NCBI RefSeq assembly: GCF_024713945.1
Contig: NC_134678.1
Location: forward strand, 124,001-188,000
Reading direction: 5' to 3'
DNA length: 64,000 nucleotides
Source of the DNA: Dermatophagoides farinae
Taxonomy: Eukaryota; Arthropoda; Arachnida; Sarcoptiformes; Pyroglyphidae
Below the pieces are notes generated by a model, which saw only the letters and a list, made by a program, of their open reading frames with translations, did no database searches and was not told the origin of the DNA. A program made the position numbers and the translations under genes. Shown here one piece after another: positions 25,000 through 38,214 of the stretch. How positions within the stretch are numbered: position 1 is the stretch's first letter; each line of letters opens with the position of its first letter.

Positions 25000-27900
25000 A
25001 TGAATGCTTACCAATTACCACCATTCAATACTGGCCAGTCAACGTCGCCATTTAATTATTTCACCACCACACAGAATTCACATCATTCATATGGAAGTGG
25101 TGGTGGTGTTATTTCCTCATCGTCATATGGAAATAGCAATAGTCCACGTAATACAACAACACAAACAACGACAAATCTACCAAATGGTCTAAATGGTCAT
25201 CATCATCATTCGAATCATCATAATCAATCCAAAATGACCACCACCACTAATGGTCAATTGCAATCATTACAACCAGCATCATCATCTTCGTCATCGCCAT
25301 CATTTGTATCGGCAACAAATTATTTTCCACAATCACATCATTTACATCAATCATTTACAACGGCATTCACAGCTAATCATACGCACCATCCACATTCTCA
25401 TCATCCGCATCATCATCATACGGTACAACAACCATCAATCAATGGAACAAATCCTTATTCACATAGTAAGTATCACCATTTTCTCATGAAAAAATTCTTT
25501 ATATTTCTCCTCAAAACAAAGATCATTATAGCGCCTATATGACGGGCACAAATTCACCACCAACTAACATGGGGCCCACTGTAAATCACTTTGATTATAA
25601 TAATAGTAATACTGCTACTATTTCCGGTGCAAATAATGGCAATGGCGTATCTACAAATGGATATAATAATCAAACGACAAACTCATCTGCATCGGCAGCA
25701 GCCGCTGCAGCTGCTGCTGCTGCTGCCGCCGCTGCCGCTGCTGTCCATACATCCGGTTCATCATATCCATACATTGCTTGTTCAGGAAATTATCCAACAT
25801 CATATTCACCATTCACAACGATAACATCCTTGCCACCACCACCACCACCACCACTACAACAGAATAATTCGACTATCAATCATCAAACATCATCATCGAC
25901 TGCAGCAACATCTTCAACAATCGATTCGAACAATGAAAATACCGGGGTTAATAATACAAACGATGATACTAATAGTGGATTGCAATATCAATCTTCAGGT
26001 AAATAAAAAAAACATTTTTCCAGATTGTCGATTTATTGATTCGCATTTGATTCGTAGAAACATATTTAACAAACTTATGCAACATCAATCGTATGAATGA
26101 AAATAATGATGGAGATCTATATACGTTAAATGTTCATAAAAATGTATCGCCACCAAACCACCAATTACCACCGATTAAAAAGGCTAAACGAACTGGACGT
26201 GGACGTTCACGACGATCACAAATGATACAACCACCATCATCATCATCACCATCATCACCGGAAAATAATATCGATCGGATATTCATCTGGTACATTGATG
26301 AAACAATCCTTTCATATTTGTCTGTTTCCAGAATATAATCGTTTCACTGGATTTAATGTGAGTTTTGAAAAAAATCTCCGACGAAAAAATGAAAAAAAAA
26401 TGAAATGAAATCAAATGAAATGAAATGAAATTCAAGTTTCTCATACATCCACAATGAGAAAATTATTATTAATCGTTCAAAATGATTATGATGACATTTT
26501 AGAAAAAAAAGTTGACAAACGCAGCAGCAACAGCAAATCATCTCTCACAAGACTTATCTCTATGATGATGATTTATTGTCATGACTTTTTTCAGCGTAGA
26601 CAATTTAGCTATTTTTTTCGTTTTTCAATTTCTGATAACATCATCATTTGCCTTGGCATTTTTTCACTGATGATGATTTTCGTGATAATTAATTTAAGTT
26701 TAACTTTAATTTTAATTTGATTTGATTTGATTTAAATTTCATCTCTCTCTTCCCACTAGGATACGTTGACAGCCTCATTGTATAATGAAATATTCATTTT
26801 TATCAATAAATTTGCTGAAAAATATTTATTTCTATCCGATCTCAAGGTATGTAGTCGATTGACATTTGACATTTGAATTTGAATTTAAATTTTTTTTCGA
26901 AACTGGTTTTTTTCCTTTTTTCAATCAAGGATATTGATCAATCACATATTGATGATTCAGCTGCCGATGATAACGGGCAGGATTTAAGGTAAATGTGAAT
27001 GGCAATTTTTCCCTCACTTCATCTGAATCTTGTTCCTCTTCCATCTCTTCACATTGTGTAGCAATTATAATTTTCAAGCCGATGGTTTTAAAACATCCGT
27101 TTCATGTAATTCAATTATATTAAACAATGGTGGTGGCGATCTTCGACAAAAGATGGCGTTACGGTATAGAAAAATAAATGAAATTTATTCAAATTATTGC
27201 GATAAACTTGAAGGTAAATGGTTGATTTTGAAAAACAATTTCACAGGATTACGAAATTGATTTCAAAAGAGAAAATTTGAATTTGAATTCAATTTCATCA
27301 AATTCAAAGATTGATATACAAATCTGTTGTTAAAAAAAAATTAATTAATGAAAAAAAGTGATTGACATAGATTTCATTTTGCTAATGAATATGATTATGT
27401 AGAATTTTGTATTAGTATTAGTTGATGATCTAATTTTTTGTTTGTTTGTTTTTTTTTTTTTTGTTTTGCTTATTTTTGCCGTTTAATCAATTGTGATTGG
27501 TCAGACTTAATGGACAAAGATGATTATGAACATTTACAAGATCTAATCAAACGTTTTGACTTGTTCAGTAAGAATTGGATACATCCAGCAATCAAAGCAT
27601 TGTCATTCATCAAAACAAGGTCAGTGAAATTGAAATTGGATCAAATTTTGTTTATCATTAATTTTCTGTCTTTATCATAGATCAAATTGTCTCAATGTAT
27701 TGGTTTCATCATCGCCATTAATCTATACGTTAACGAAATTGTTGATATTTCAACTTGGATCCTATTTTTCCATTGGAAATGTTTATAGTTGTGCAAAAAC
27801 AAGTGAGTTGATTTATTGATTTGTAAAATTTTATTTACTCACTCTCATTCGCAGGCAAAGAACATACGTTGAATCGTGTTCTGAATCGTTTTGGATCCAA

Positions 27901-28099
27901 TTGTACCTATATAGTGGTGGGAAAAGGTTCCGATGAACAACAATTATCGCAAAAGGTAAAAATAATTTCATCGAAACAGAAAATTAATTCGAAATTTTCA
28001 ATTTTCAATTTTCATTCGTAGCTTGAATTACCATTTTGGCCAATAACCGAACGTGAACATTTTGAATCATTATTGAATGCGATGCATTATTTTTTCTAA
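25000..28099 (+). CDS. eya: Eyes absent homologue with altered catalytic residues and a frame break
   Basis: EYA proteins are transcription coactivators of SIX factors that also carry a HAD-type tyrosine phosphatase domain (family knowledge). Ten exons: 25000-25465, 25522-25998, 26058-26357, 26760-26846, 26930-26988, 27062-27213, 27505-27619, 27681-27802, 27855-27955 and 28022-28099. The N-terminal half is Ser/Thr/Asn/His/Pro-rich with a 16-Ala run. The EYA domain is recognised by DRIFIW.IDETI, HIDDSAADDNGQDL, the NYNFQADGF segment, SKNWIHPAIKALSFI, SNCLNVLV, YSCAK.SKE and LPFWPI. Two anomalies: the nucleophile Asp of DxDxT is Tyr (residue 393, codon 26291-26293), and the later GDG is GKG (Lys codon 27923-27925). 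Also, exon 3 changes reading frame between IDETILSY and PEYNRFTGFN. The summed exons give 1,957 bases, one over a multiple of three. It could be an inactive EYA, an assembly error, or a decaying copy. Confidence 0.85.
25695..25742 (+). repeat. GCN repeat encoding polyalanine in eya
   Basis: Sixteen consecutive Ala codons, mixed GCA/GCC/GCT, lie in the transactivation half of eya. The mixed codon use suggests an old, relatively stable run, not a recent triplet slippage. The scro gene at 57-59 kb also carries a polyalanine run. Confidence 0.9.
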
Positions 28100-28284
28100 A
28101 ACACAAAACAACAAACCACATTTTTCATCGAATTACCAACAATTCATCAATGGATTCGTTTTTTATTTCGGAAAAAAACAACAGAAGCATTGATTGGATT
28201 TTCCATTTTTTTTGTTTTTTTATTTTTAAAACTTTTTTGTTTGTTTGATGATTGTCTTTCTTTTTCTTTTTTTTGATTTGCTGG

Positions 28285-28290
28285 AATAAA
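28285..28290 (+). promoter_or_regulatory. Poly(A) signal of eya
   Basis: AATAAATAAATAG begins 185 bases after the eya stop, and a TGTATGTTTGG stretch follows at about 28330. A functioning 3' end would argue that the gene is expressed despite the frame break. Confidence 0.5.
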
Positions 28291-29633
28291 TAAATAGAAA
28301 CATTGTATACCTACTACTACTAATTACACTGTATGTTTGGCTGTAAAGTTATGATAATCACCAGTACAAAGGTTCAATGTCAAAAGATCATGGTCATCAT
28401 GAAGAATTATCATCATCGATTCTTGACCCAATAATCTAATATATACTATTCATTGTCAAATAATATTGGCGAAACAAAAAAAAAATTTACTTATTTTTTT
28501 CGTGCCAAAAAAACTTTTAATCTCGATTGCAATGAGAGGAAAGGTCACAAACAACAAACAAACAAGTAACAAGCCGAAAACAAATTAACATCCACTTATT
28601 ATTATGATTGGAGTTTGATAAAAAATGAAGTTCAAGATTTATTTTTTCTCTGAAAAAGAGAATCAATCTGAACAGGCCTCTAATATAATCTCTATGAGCA
28701 AGTAATCAGATGTAATGATGATGAGTAGGCAAAATCCCAACATCATCCATATACATAATAATAATGATGATGATGATGATGGTCAGCTTCGTTTCTCAAA
28801 AAATATTTAGTTTATCATATCAACACTAAGCTCAACAAAGAAAACCATTGCTAAATGCTGTGCTTGTTGTCGTTGTCGTTGGTCTCTTCAAATCCGAAAA
28901 TCTTATTTAATGTTATGTTATCGATGTTACATAATGATGATGATGATGATGGTTTCGTGTGTATGTCTGTGTGTGTGTGTGTATGGATGGTCACAATCAT
29001 ATATTTCTCCTTCGGGCTTTAAAAAAGTGAAAGTTTTAGTTTTTTCGCCATTTCACCGTGTGTGTTTTATATATTTTATATCATTTCAGCTTTTTTATTC
29101 GTTGAAGTGTGTGCCATGTCTGTGTGTATTTGTGTTTGATCGATCATGAAAAAAAGTATCATTTGATAATTTCTATTCTGTGTGTGAATCTCTTTTTCTC
29201 TGTTTATTTAATTCAAACTTAATTTATCCAACAACAAGCCGTTTATACCCACCGAAATTTGTCATCTTCAAGTATACCAATCTCTCGATAACCTACCTAC
29301 GCCTGGTCATTTTTTGAGAAAAGTATGTTGCATAATTTTTTCTGTTTTTTTCATGAATCAATTTTCACCATTTCCCAGTTTTCATTTTTTCTTTTGGCAA
29401 AATTTGGTGTTTCTGTATTTTTTGCTTAGTCGATTTATCGGTTGATTGTAAACCATGGATCAATGATCATCATCATCAAATAAACATGGACAGCCAAACA
29501 AGCTCTCTCTGTGTGTGTGTATGTTGAAATCGCCACAATTTATATTGTGTTCGAGGTCAACCTATTTCTCATTCTTATTACCTGGTTTTGTTTTTTTCGG
29601 TTTTTTTTTGTTGTTGTTGAAGATTTTTGTAGG

Positions 29634-29636
<3 letters not shown>

Positions 29637-29671
<35 letters not shown>
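29637..29671. repeat. (TC)n microsatellite
   Basis: About 17 uninterrupted TC units in the desert between eya and the metalloprotease; one of the longest dinucleotide runs in the window. Confidence 0.95.
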
Positions 29672-29681
<10 letters not shown>

Positions 29682-32600
29682 AAAATTAATTTAAATTAAC
29701 CTAATCTAATTAATTTTGAAATTAGATCACCATCATTCATCACCATTGTTATTGATAATGATTTTGAAATTTTTCACACAAGAAATTTTACATAAAAGAA
29801 AATAATTCAGTTGAAATATTTTTCTGTTTGTAGTTTGGTGTCATTTGAAAATTCTTATTTACCAATTTTATATCAAAAAAAAAAATTCATTTTTTTTGTT
29901 GATAACTAGTTGCATAACAACAACAGTTTGTGTGTGAATAATTTTTTCCTTTCAAAAAAAAGTTGAATGAAAAATTATACTGGATTGCGTGGTTGTGGAT
30001 AATGGATCATCATCATCATCATCATCATCATGGATCAACCGTTACACCGCGTTGTACGAACATTTTGCAATATTTTTGTTGTGTAATAACGTTGTTGTTG
30101 TTGTTGTTGTTGGCATCATTCATTTTGACAATCCTCATCACTTTCATTTGGATGGAACAGAAAAAAATATGTTACAATAACGTGACTTTTTCGTTTTGTT
30201 TTGTTTCAGCGATCGATAATAAAAAAAAATGTTGCACTCGTGCCTGTACGTGCTTTCGCCCTCACCTACAACGAGAAACTTAATAACGTTTTTTCCATTT
30301 TCACAGCAAAAAAACGTCTCCTCGAGGGAAAGATTTTTATCTCAGCATGTGTATGGTCAAAATGTTTTAATTCAGTTTTGAATTTTTTGTTTTCATTAAA
30401 ATTTATCAACTAATTTGAGCCTTTGGCTTTTGACGCCCTACAATCTTAACAAAAAAAAACATTGAGGATTGACTTGTTGTTGTTGCTTTGCTTTCTACTA
30501 CATTCAATGGTGATGGTCAAGGGCTTGAAAAAAAAATCCAAAGATTCAAATCAATGTTATTGGTGTGTGTGTGTGTGTAATTATCTGTTAACGAAAAACA
30601 AAAACAAACCATTAATCAATCAAAAGGTGAAAATATTCAAATTAGCCAATTAGTGTTTAGGATGTGTAGCCGTAAATCAGCACCGAACAAAAAAAAAAAA
30701 CATTACAGAATTCCGGTTTCAAATTTGTTTGGTCTCTGTGAATTGTACAAAACTCGAATTTTCTCTTTTCCAAAGATGAAAAAATTTCCCAAATTTTTAG
30801 TCAAGATTGATTTTGAATTGAATTGAAAAAAAGCCGAGAGAGAAAGAAAGAAAGAATAAAAACCGTACGACCGTAACCATTATTGGTATATACGACCTTA
30901 TTGGTTGAATGAATGAAAACAATCAACCATGCACACACACACACACACACACGAAAAGATTGTTTTATTTTTTGTTTTCTCGTTATTTTGGCTGTAATAT
31001 AAAGAAGACAATAACACCGAAATCGGTAAAACAGCAGCAAGGAGAAAAAAAATGGTAAAAAGAGCACCTCGTCATTATTGGCGCCAAATGTGAAATAATA
31101 ACAAATTTGTGTCTGTGTGTGTGTGTGTGTGTGGCAAATCAAATGATTCAAAATTGATTGAACAGAAGAAAAATCAAAATAAATGAATTTTTCTTTTTCA
31201 AACTTTTTCTGATTTGATGAGTGTAGTTGATGATTTGTGTGGTGGTTAGATATTCGGACAGAATACACACAGTATCTATGTGTGTGACAGAGACAACGAA
31301 CTAAATGATCCAAGAATGTGTGATACAGAAAAAATGATTTGATTTCGAAAGAGAGAGAGAGAGATAGAAATAGAAATAGAGAAAGAAAAATGTTTTAAGA
31401 AAAGAGAGCCAAGTTTTTGTTGTTGTTGTTGTCGTCTGAAACAGGTCATCATCATCATCATCATCATCACAAACGATTGAACAAAACAAAGAAAAAAAAC
31501 GAAATAATAATAATTTCTAAAATAGAAAAAATTTGAAACCAAAAAGAAAAGAAAAGAAAAGAAAGAAAGAAAACGACATACTTGTTGTTGTTGTTGGCTA
31601 CTGTGTGCGTGTGTGTGTGTGTGTGTGTATTGACATTAAAGGTGATTGTGTAACCAAATGATGATGATGGCGATTATGTCGTAATCGTGAGGTCTCCGGT
31701 TTTTTTTTGATTAATTTTGTTACATTATTTTAATTTGATGATGAATTTGTTTACCCGGTAGGTAGTCCGGAGTAACACTGTAAAATGCATCTGATAGCCT
31801 GTGATAATCAACAAGTGCCGTTTCACTCAATATGGCTTTTCATATTATCGTCATGTTTGTTGTTTTAATCATTGCATTGTTATCTAAATCAACACGTTTT
31901 TCATCGTCATTCAAATTGAATGATGATCAATGGTGGTCAACAAAAATGTCGTCCATCATTCAAATTTTACACATACAATTCCGATACTAATGTTGATGAT
32001 GGTAATGATGGTCAACATGTATTTATTATTACAAAATAATGGTGCCACACTCAAAATAATCAATTCAGTCTGTCTCTGTGTGTGAGTGTGTTTGTTTGTT
32101 TGTTATTGGTGATTTGTGTAGATTAACCTGTATTCACAGTGTGTGCATGTAAAATCATGATGACTTTCAACTATTAATTGTGTAATTTGAAAACTAGGTT
32201 TTTTCCTAGTGAATAATGGAAAAAAAATGGTAAATTAATTCGATAAATTATCCTGCTGCAATCAAGTGTGCCACTGAATCAAGTTCTTCTTCAATGAATC
32301 ATTTTTTTTGATTGAAAAAATTTTCAACATTTGAATTGCCAAACATCAACATGTTTGCGTGTTTGAAATGTTTTTCTAAATGTTACACAATTTCAGGTGT
32401 GCCATTCCAGCTAATTACCACATCCACCCATCATCATCATCATCATCAGTGTGAATGAAATTCTTTTTCCAATCAAATTTGAATTGATGCAATTATCATT
32501 CGTTTCTGTGTTTCGGTGGGGCAATAAAACATCAACATCAACAGCAACGAAATTGAAGTTGAAATTGAAATTGTTTTGTTTGTTTTTTATGACTCAATCG

Positions 32601-35117
32601 AAAATTTTTTTTTTTTGATTATTTTTTTTAAAAAATGAAATGAATTTTTAATGATACTTTGGTTGAATCGGACTGAATTTTCTTTTTTCGTTTTTGCTTG
32701 TTGATCACTTGCCGTCTAATGACACAATCATCATCATCATTATCGATTTCATCAACAAAAATTGCAGTAATGTATTGGTAAGCAATCGCGTTGCGATTTT
32801 CTTTATTTATGTAATACATGATGATCGATCAGTTGCATCAAGTTGTTTTGTTGTCCAGTCTTTCTTTCTTTATTTTTACAACATCATCAATAATCATAAA
32901 AAAGCGTGTTCTTTGTGTAAATTACCAAATGACCAAATTTCATCATTTTTTGAACAAACAAATGAACATGCAAATGAGCCAAATGCAAATTGCAAAAATT
33001 ATATTGTGTTTATTTTCAAGGATTCTCATTATTTTTTTTTGTCTCTTTATTTGTTTGATTTGTTGAAAATCATTTTTTTCAGCAAAAAAAAAAAGAAATG
33101 AAAAAACAATGACAATGTCAGAATATTGCTTTGCTGAAATGTTGAAAAAAATTGTTCAAATTTTTCTTTTAACAAATTGTGGCCATAGATGGCGCACATG
33201 TTTTGTGTTTTAAAAATTTTGTCATCAACATTGATGATCCAGATTGACCAACGAATTCATTTTTCAAACTTAATTTTATTTCATTTCATTACATATTACA
33301 TATTCAATTTGATGAAGAAAATAATAAAATTACTAAATTTTTTCAACATCGTCTAGATTTTTTTAAATATTGCATAATCATCAATGAGAATGAGTTAATG
33401 AGTTATGATAATGATGATTATCGTAGTTGAAAGTGGAAAAATTTCATTTCATGATTTTTAGATTATCCATTATTATTATGGATCATCATAATCCCTGATT
33501 ATCATCATCATCATCATCACATAAAATAGTTAATTTCAGGAACTTCTGATGGATTTGTTGAATTGAAATCGTTATTTTTGTTATTGTTGTTGCTTTTGTT
33601 GCTGGTTTAAATCACGAATTTCCAAAAACTCAAAAAATAAGTTTTAATTTTTTTTAAAAATCTAGATAATAGATTAGATCATAGGCTTTCAGGCTATTAG
33701 AGCCACAAACGTAATCGATTGATCGAGAAAACATTGTGTGTGCTTAGATCAATGATTATCGATTCGAAGATGATGATGATGACTGGTAGATTAAAGCAAG
33801 AAATAGAGAGAGAGAGAGAGAGATATTATCTTGAAAAAAACGAAAGATTATTATCACACTTTTTGTCCGACGATGATTAACCGTTGAAAATATTTTAATT
33901 TTCATTCATTGAAGAGCTTACTCTTTCGCTTTTTAACACCTGTTATCATCATTTTTCTTTTTTTTCAAATAAATAAAATAATCAATTAATGTGTAATGGA
34001 AATGAATTTTTTTTAAAAAATCAATTTGTCACTCAATGGATACAGTGAATAAACTTGGATTGGAAATCTAGCGACCGAAATTATCACATTGCATATATTG
34101 ATGACCATTGATTGATTGATTGAAAAATGTTTTTGTTTACTCTTTTAACCGTCTCAAATCGCTTATCTATCGCTTTATTTATTTGTGGATAAATAAACAA
34201 ACAAACAAGACGTACATATTCGGTTCAGTTTTGTTCCATTTAATTCGAGATGTTCGGAATGTGAATACGTGCTGAAAGAAAAACAGCTGAAACCAGGAAA
34301 CTGACAAAAAAATAAAAACGTAAACAGCCATTGATTATTGATTTGAAAAAAAGACAGGATATTATTATTATTATTATTCGGTGAGAAAAGAGTTATGTTG
34401 AGTTTTTTGTTTCGTTCGATCAAATATTGAATATCAAATGCCGTTGTTGTTGTTGCTGTTGTTGTTGTTGTTGTTGCCGGCTAACTCATCATCAATAAAT
34501 ATTTGTACCATTTTTTTCTGTTGTTTTGTTCATATCAATGAACTATGAGCTGTCAATCATCAAAAAATTTATAGTTTGACTTTTTTTATGTATTTTCATT
34601 CAAATTATCGGCAAGTGTAAGCAGTACACAATTCATGAATGACTGAATGAATGAATTGTGTATATGTTAATTATGTTGTTGTCCAGGTCAAACAATATGC
34701 ATATGTTTTCGTCGTCGTTGTTGAAGGAAATTTCAATTAAGAAGAAAAAAAAATTTTCGATTTTTCGTTTAGTTTGATGATGATGATGATGATGATGTGT
34801 GTGGCCTTTTATTTTCATTTCATTTCATTTTTTCTTATTATTGCTCCATGACAATGGCAAAAAAAAGCTTTTCTTCATTTTCTTTTTATTTTGACATCTT
34901 TTTTTTCGTAACTAACTTACCTCAAAGCAAGAAAATCGGGAATTCCTATTGTCCAGGCAATAGTGTGTCTTTTTTAACTGTTTTTTGTTTGTTTGTTTGT
35001 TTTTTTCCGATTGATTGATTGATTGATTATTGAACGGTATTTTTGTTGTTGTTGTTGTTGTTGTTGCTATTATTATTGTCATTTCGGATAAATAAATGGT
35101 CAAAATTGTGGATAGAT

Positions 35118-35148
<31 letters not shown>

Positions 35149-38100
35149 TACAAAATTAACTCCACGAAAAGACATTTCCATCATCATCAACCAGATAATA
35201 AACAAACAAAAGTTGACGTTTGTTTTTTCTGGTTCTCTTTTTTCGTCATAATTGAATTTTCCATTGTGTAAAATGAATTTTTGAACTTTAAACCGCCACC
35301 ACCACCATCACATCATACCACCATTGGTTCGATTGATTTTTTTTCTTGATTCAATTCGATACGATTGATTGAAATGAAATGAAATGAAAAAAAAGAAAAG
35401 GAAAGTCATTTTGGGAGCCAGATGTGTATGTGTGTGTGTGTGTGTAATATATGGAAAAGTGAAAAGGAAACGAAACATGCATCGTCATCATCGTCTTATT
35501 TGATTTGACTTGTGTCTGAGAAATTCGTTCCGATAGTTAATTAGTTAATGATAGACGTCATATAGTTTCCGGCGTAATAATTTTTTTTACTTCTTGCAAT
35601 CTTTGTCGATGATCGTCGTCGTTGTCTCTTTCAATTTTCTTAAGATTTTTTTTTTTTTGTATATATTGATCGATTGTCAGCTGGTGGAAGCCAGCCAGCC
35701 CGTCAGCCCACCACCACCAGTCAACCCCACATTCATTCATTTATCCATACATTGATCTAATCTAATCTAGTATTGCAAATCAAATTATCGAGGCTTATTT
35801 GAAGCTGCCTGTTTTGTTTGTGTGTGTGTGGAAAACACTTAGTCATTATTAAATAGCAAATTATGATTTCTTGTACCAAAGTTCGAGAGTTTATGGTCCT
35901 TGTTTGTTTTTTTTCTTTGTATGTACATAGTTTGTCATCAACATCGTTGTTGTTGTTGATGAGAACTAGCCAGCTAGAAAAAAACGGAAAGTAAACACGG
36001 AAAAAATGCATATATTTGTCGATGACAGCAACAGCACATTATCCGATCATCATCATCATCATTATCACTTTTTTTATTTTATCGATAAATTGAAATTGAA
36101 ATTGAATCGAAAAAAAGAGGAAATTTTCTCTGTCGATGATGAGGTTAATTCGATAAATCCGTTTTGAACTTGATCACCAAGTAATTCAGGTTCAGATTAT
36201 TTTTTTTCTTCACTCTAGTATCTGTTCTGAGAAACTGGGATGAACTTTTCGATGAATCGATTAAGATGAATTATTTTTTCATTTAAATTTATTTAAATTA
36301 TTATGAGATAATCGATTATTCCAATTGATAATCGAATTTCGCTCTCTCTGTGTATGTGGGGTGTGTGTGTATGAAAAATTGATTTTTTTTCTTTCTTTCT
36401 TAATTGAATCTAATTATCCGTATCGATTCATGGAATCATTTTTTTCAAAATAATTTCTTTGAAAATATAAGTATGTTACAAACAACTAACAAGTTTGATT
36501 GATTGATTGAATGATCGATGACAAATCAAATCAAATCAATTATTATGATTTTTTGCCCATAATCAAATTAAATTTTTCATTCAAATTGCCATTCATCCAT
36601 CATCATCATCGTCATCATTGCTATCATGACAAATCATAGAAATGAAATCTTTTTTCAAGAAAATTATCCGATAAAAAAACCTTTGTACTAATAATTAATA
36701 ATTGTTAATTATTATTATTGACACAACAATCGATAATTGATAGTGTTTGTGTGAAACCCGAGAAAAAAAATCTTTTACGTTATTTTCATTTTTTATTTGA
36801 TAAACAAGTTTTTTTTTGTTTTCATTCTCTCTCTCTCTTATTATGTGTTTATATTGTCATTGTTTCTTGTTTGTCGTGACAAACACACACGCATACACAC
36901 ACACACATGAGTACCGGGGATTTCTTTTCTTTCTCGTCAATCAACAAATCAATCAGATCAATGATTATTTTTCTCTTGTATTTTTTTCGAATTTGAACGT
37001 CGGAACAGAAAAAAAACCAAATGTATTCTAAGTGATTGTCACAACTTGTCATCAATAATTTTTTTTTCTTGTTTTCGTTTCATAATTTCTTTCAATCACC
37101 ATCATCATCAATTATTGTTAGATGATCATCAACAGCATCATTGACACAGTAGTATAATTTCTCTTTTTTTGTTTTCAATCACATCACATCATTGATTGAA
37201 ATGAAAAAGTTCATGTTCGTTTGTGTCGGTTCATGGAATATGTCACTCTTTTATTTATTTTTTATTTTTATTATTGTTGTTGTTGTTGTTGTTCTTTCAT
37301 ATTTTATTTTGGGGGGAAGGAAGAAAGAAAGAAAAAATGTTCTTCCGTGATCAACAATTTATGTAGACGCATGCGTACGTTGTATATACAGCAACAAGTT
37401 GTTTGTTGTAAACTTGTTGATGTTGTTGATACCAAGCCAAATAACAAGTAGCAGCAGCAGCAGCTCTATCCAAAAAGGATATTTATACCTGGATGATTGA
37501 ATCGAATTGAAAATCATCATAGACAACAAAACACATATATCAGAACGACTAAACGACCAAAACCAAATAGACAATTTCGAACAATAAAGAAATGCAGAGA
37601 TTTACAAAAAAAAAATCTTGTTTCGGATGTGTTTTTTACATTCACTCACTCACTCACTTATTCGTTATTAAGAATTGAGAGAAAAAGAAAAAAAACGTCA
37701 AGCATGAAATTACCCAAACACAGACACACACACACACACTTGTACAAAACATGTACGAACTCGAAATTTTTAAAGAAAAAAAAATCTAAACAAAAAAAGT
37801 GAAATAAAATTAGGTCACCTTTAAATTAAAAATTTTCAACAAGAAACAGAAACAGAGACAGAAAGAGAGATAGAGGTATGTCATGTTTTACGAAATAAAA
37901 ACGAAAGAGCAATAACAAAAAGAGTTTACACTCTACTACTCTAGCTTTTCTGTTATCTTTACTTGTTTGTTTGTATGTTAACCTGTTCGTTACCTGACAA
38001 AAAAACTACTCCTAAAATAAAATAAAAAACGGTATTTGATTTCGTTTTTTTTTTCTTCAAAATTCACATTCACATCATCACTATGATGATTGTGATGATG

Positions 38101-38175
38101 ATCTAGAAAGTGTAGCATTTCTCTCTCTCTCTCTCTACACCATCCATTTCTTGTTTCTCATAGAAATTTTTTTCC

Positions 38176-38178
<3 letters not shown>

Positions 38179-38210
<32 letters not shown>
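38179..38210. repeat. (TC)n microsatellite
   Basis: Sixteen TC units, with a shorter TC run about 60 bases upstream. Nothing coding is nearby. Confidence 0.95.

Positions 38211-38214
<4 letters not shown>

Noticed and set aside
26290-26331. 42-base GT-AG segment in eya exon 3 as an intron
   Set aside because: Removing it deletes the IDET motif and creates an immediate TGA, so it does not explain the frame break.
30801-31313. 170-codon minus-strand open frame in the desert
   Set aside because: It crosses two CA/GT microsatellites and homopolymers and is low-complexity throughout; no family resemblance.
32694-33101. 135-codon plus-strand open frame
   Set aside because: Phe/Ile/Asn-rich translation of AT-rich DNA, with a second overlapping frame equally open. 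No supporting splice or start context.
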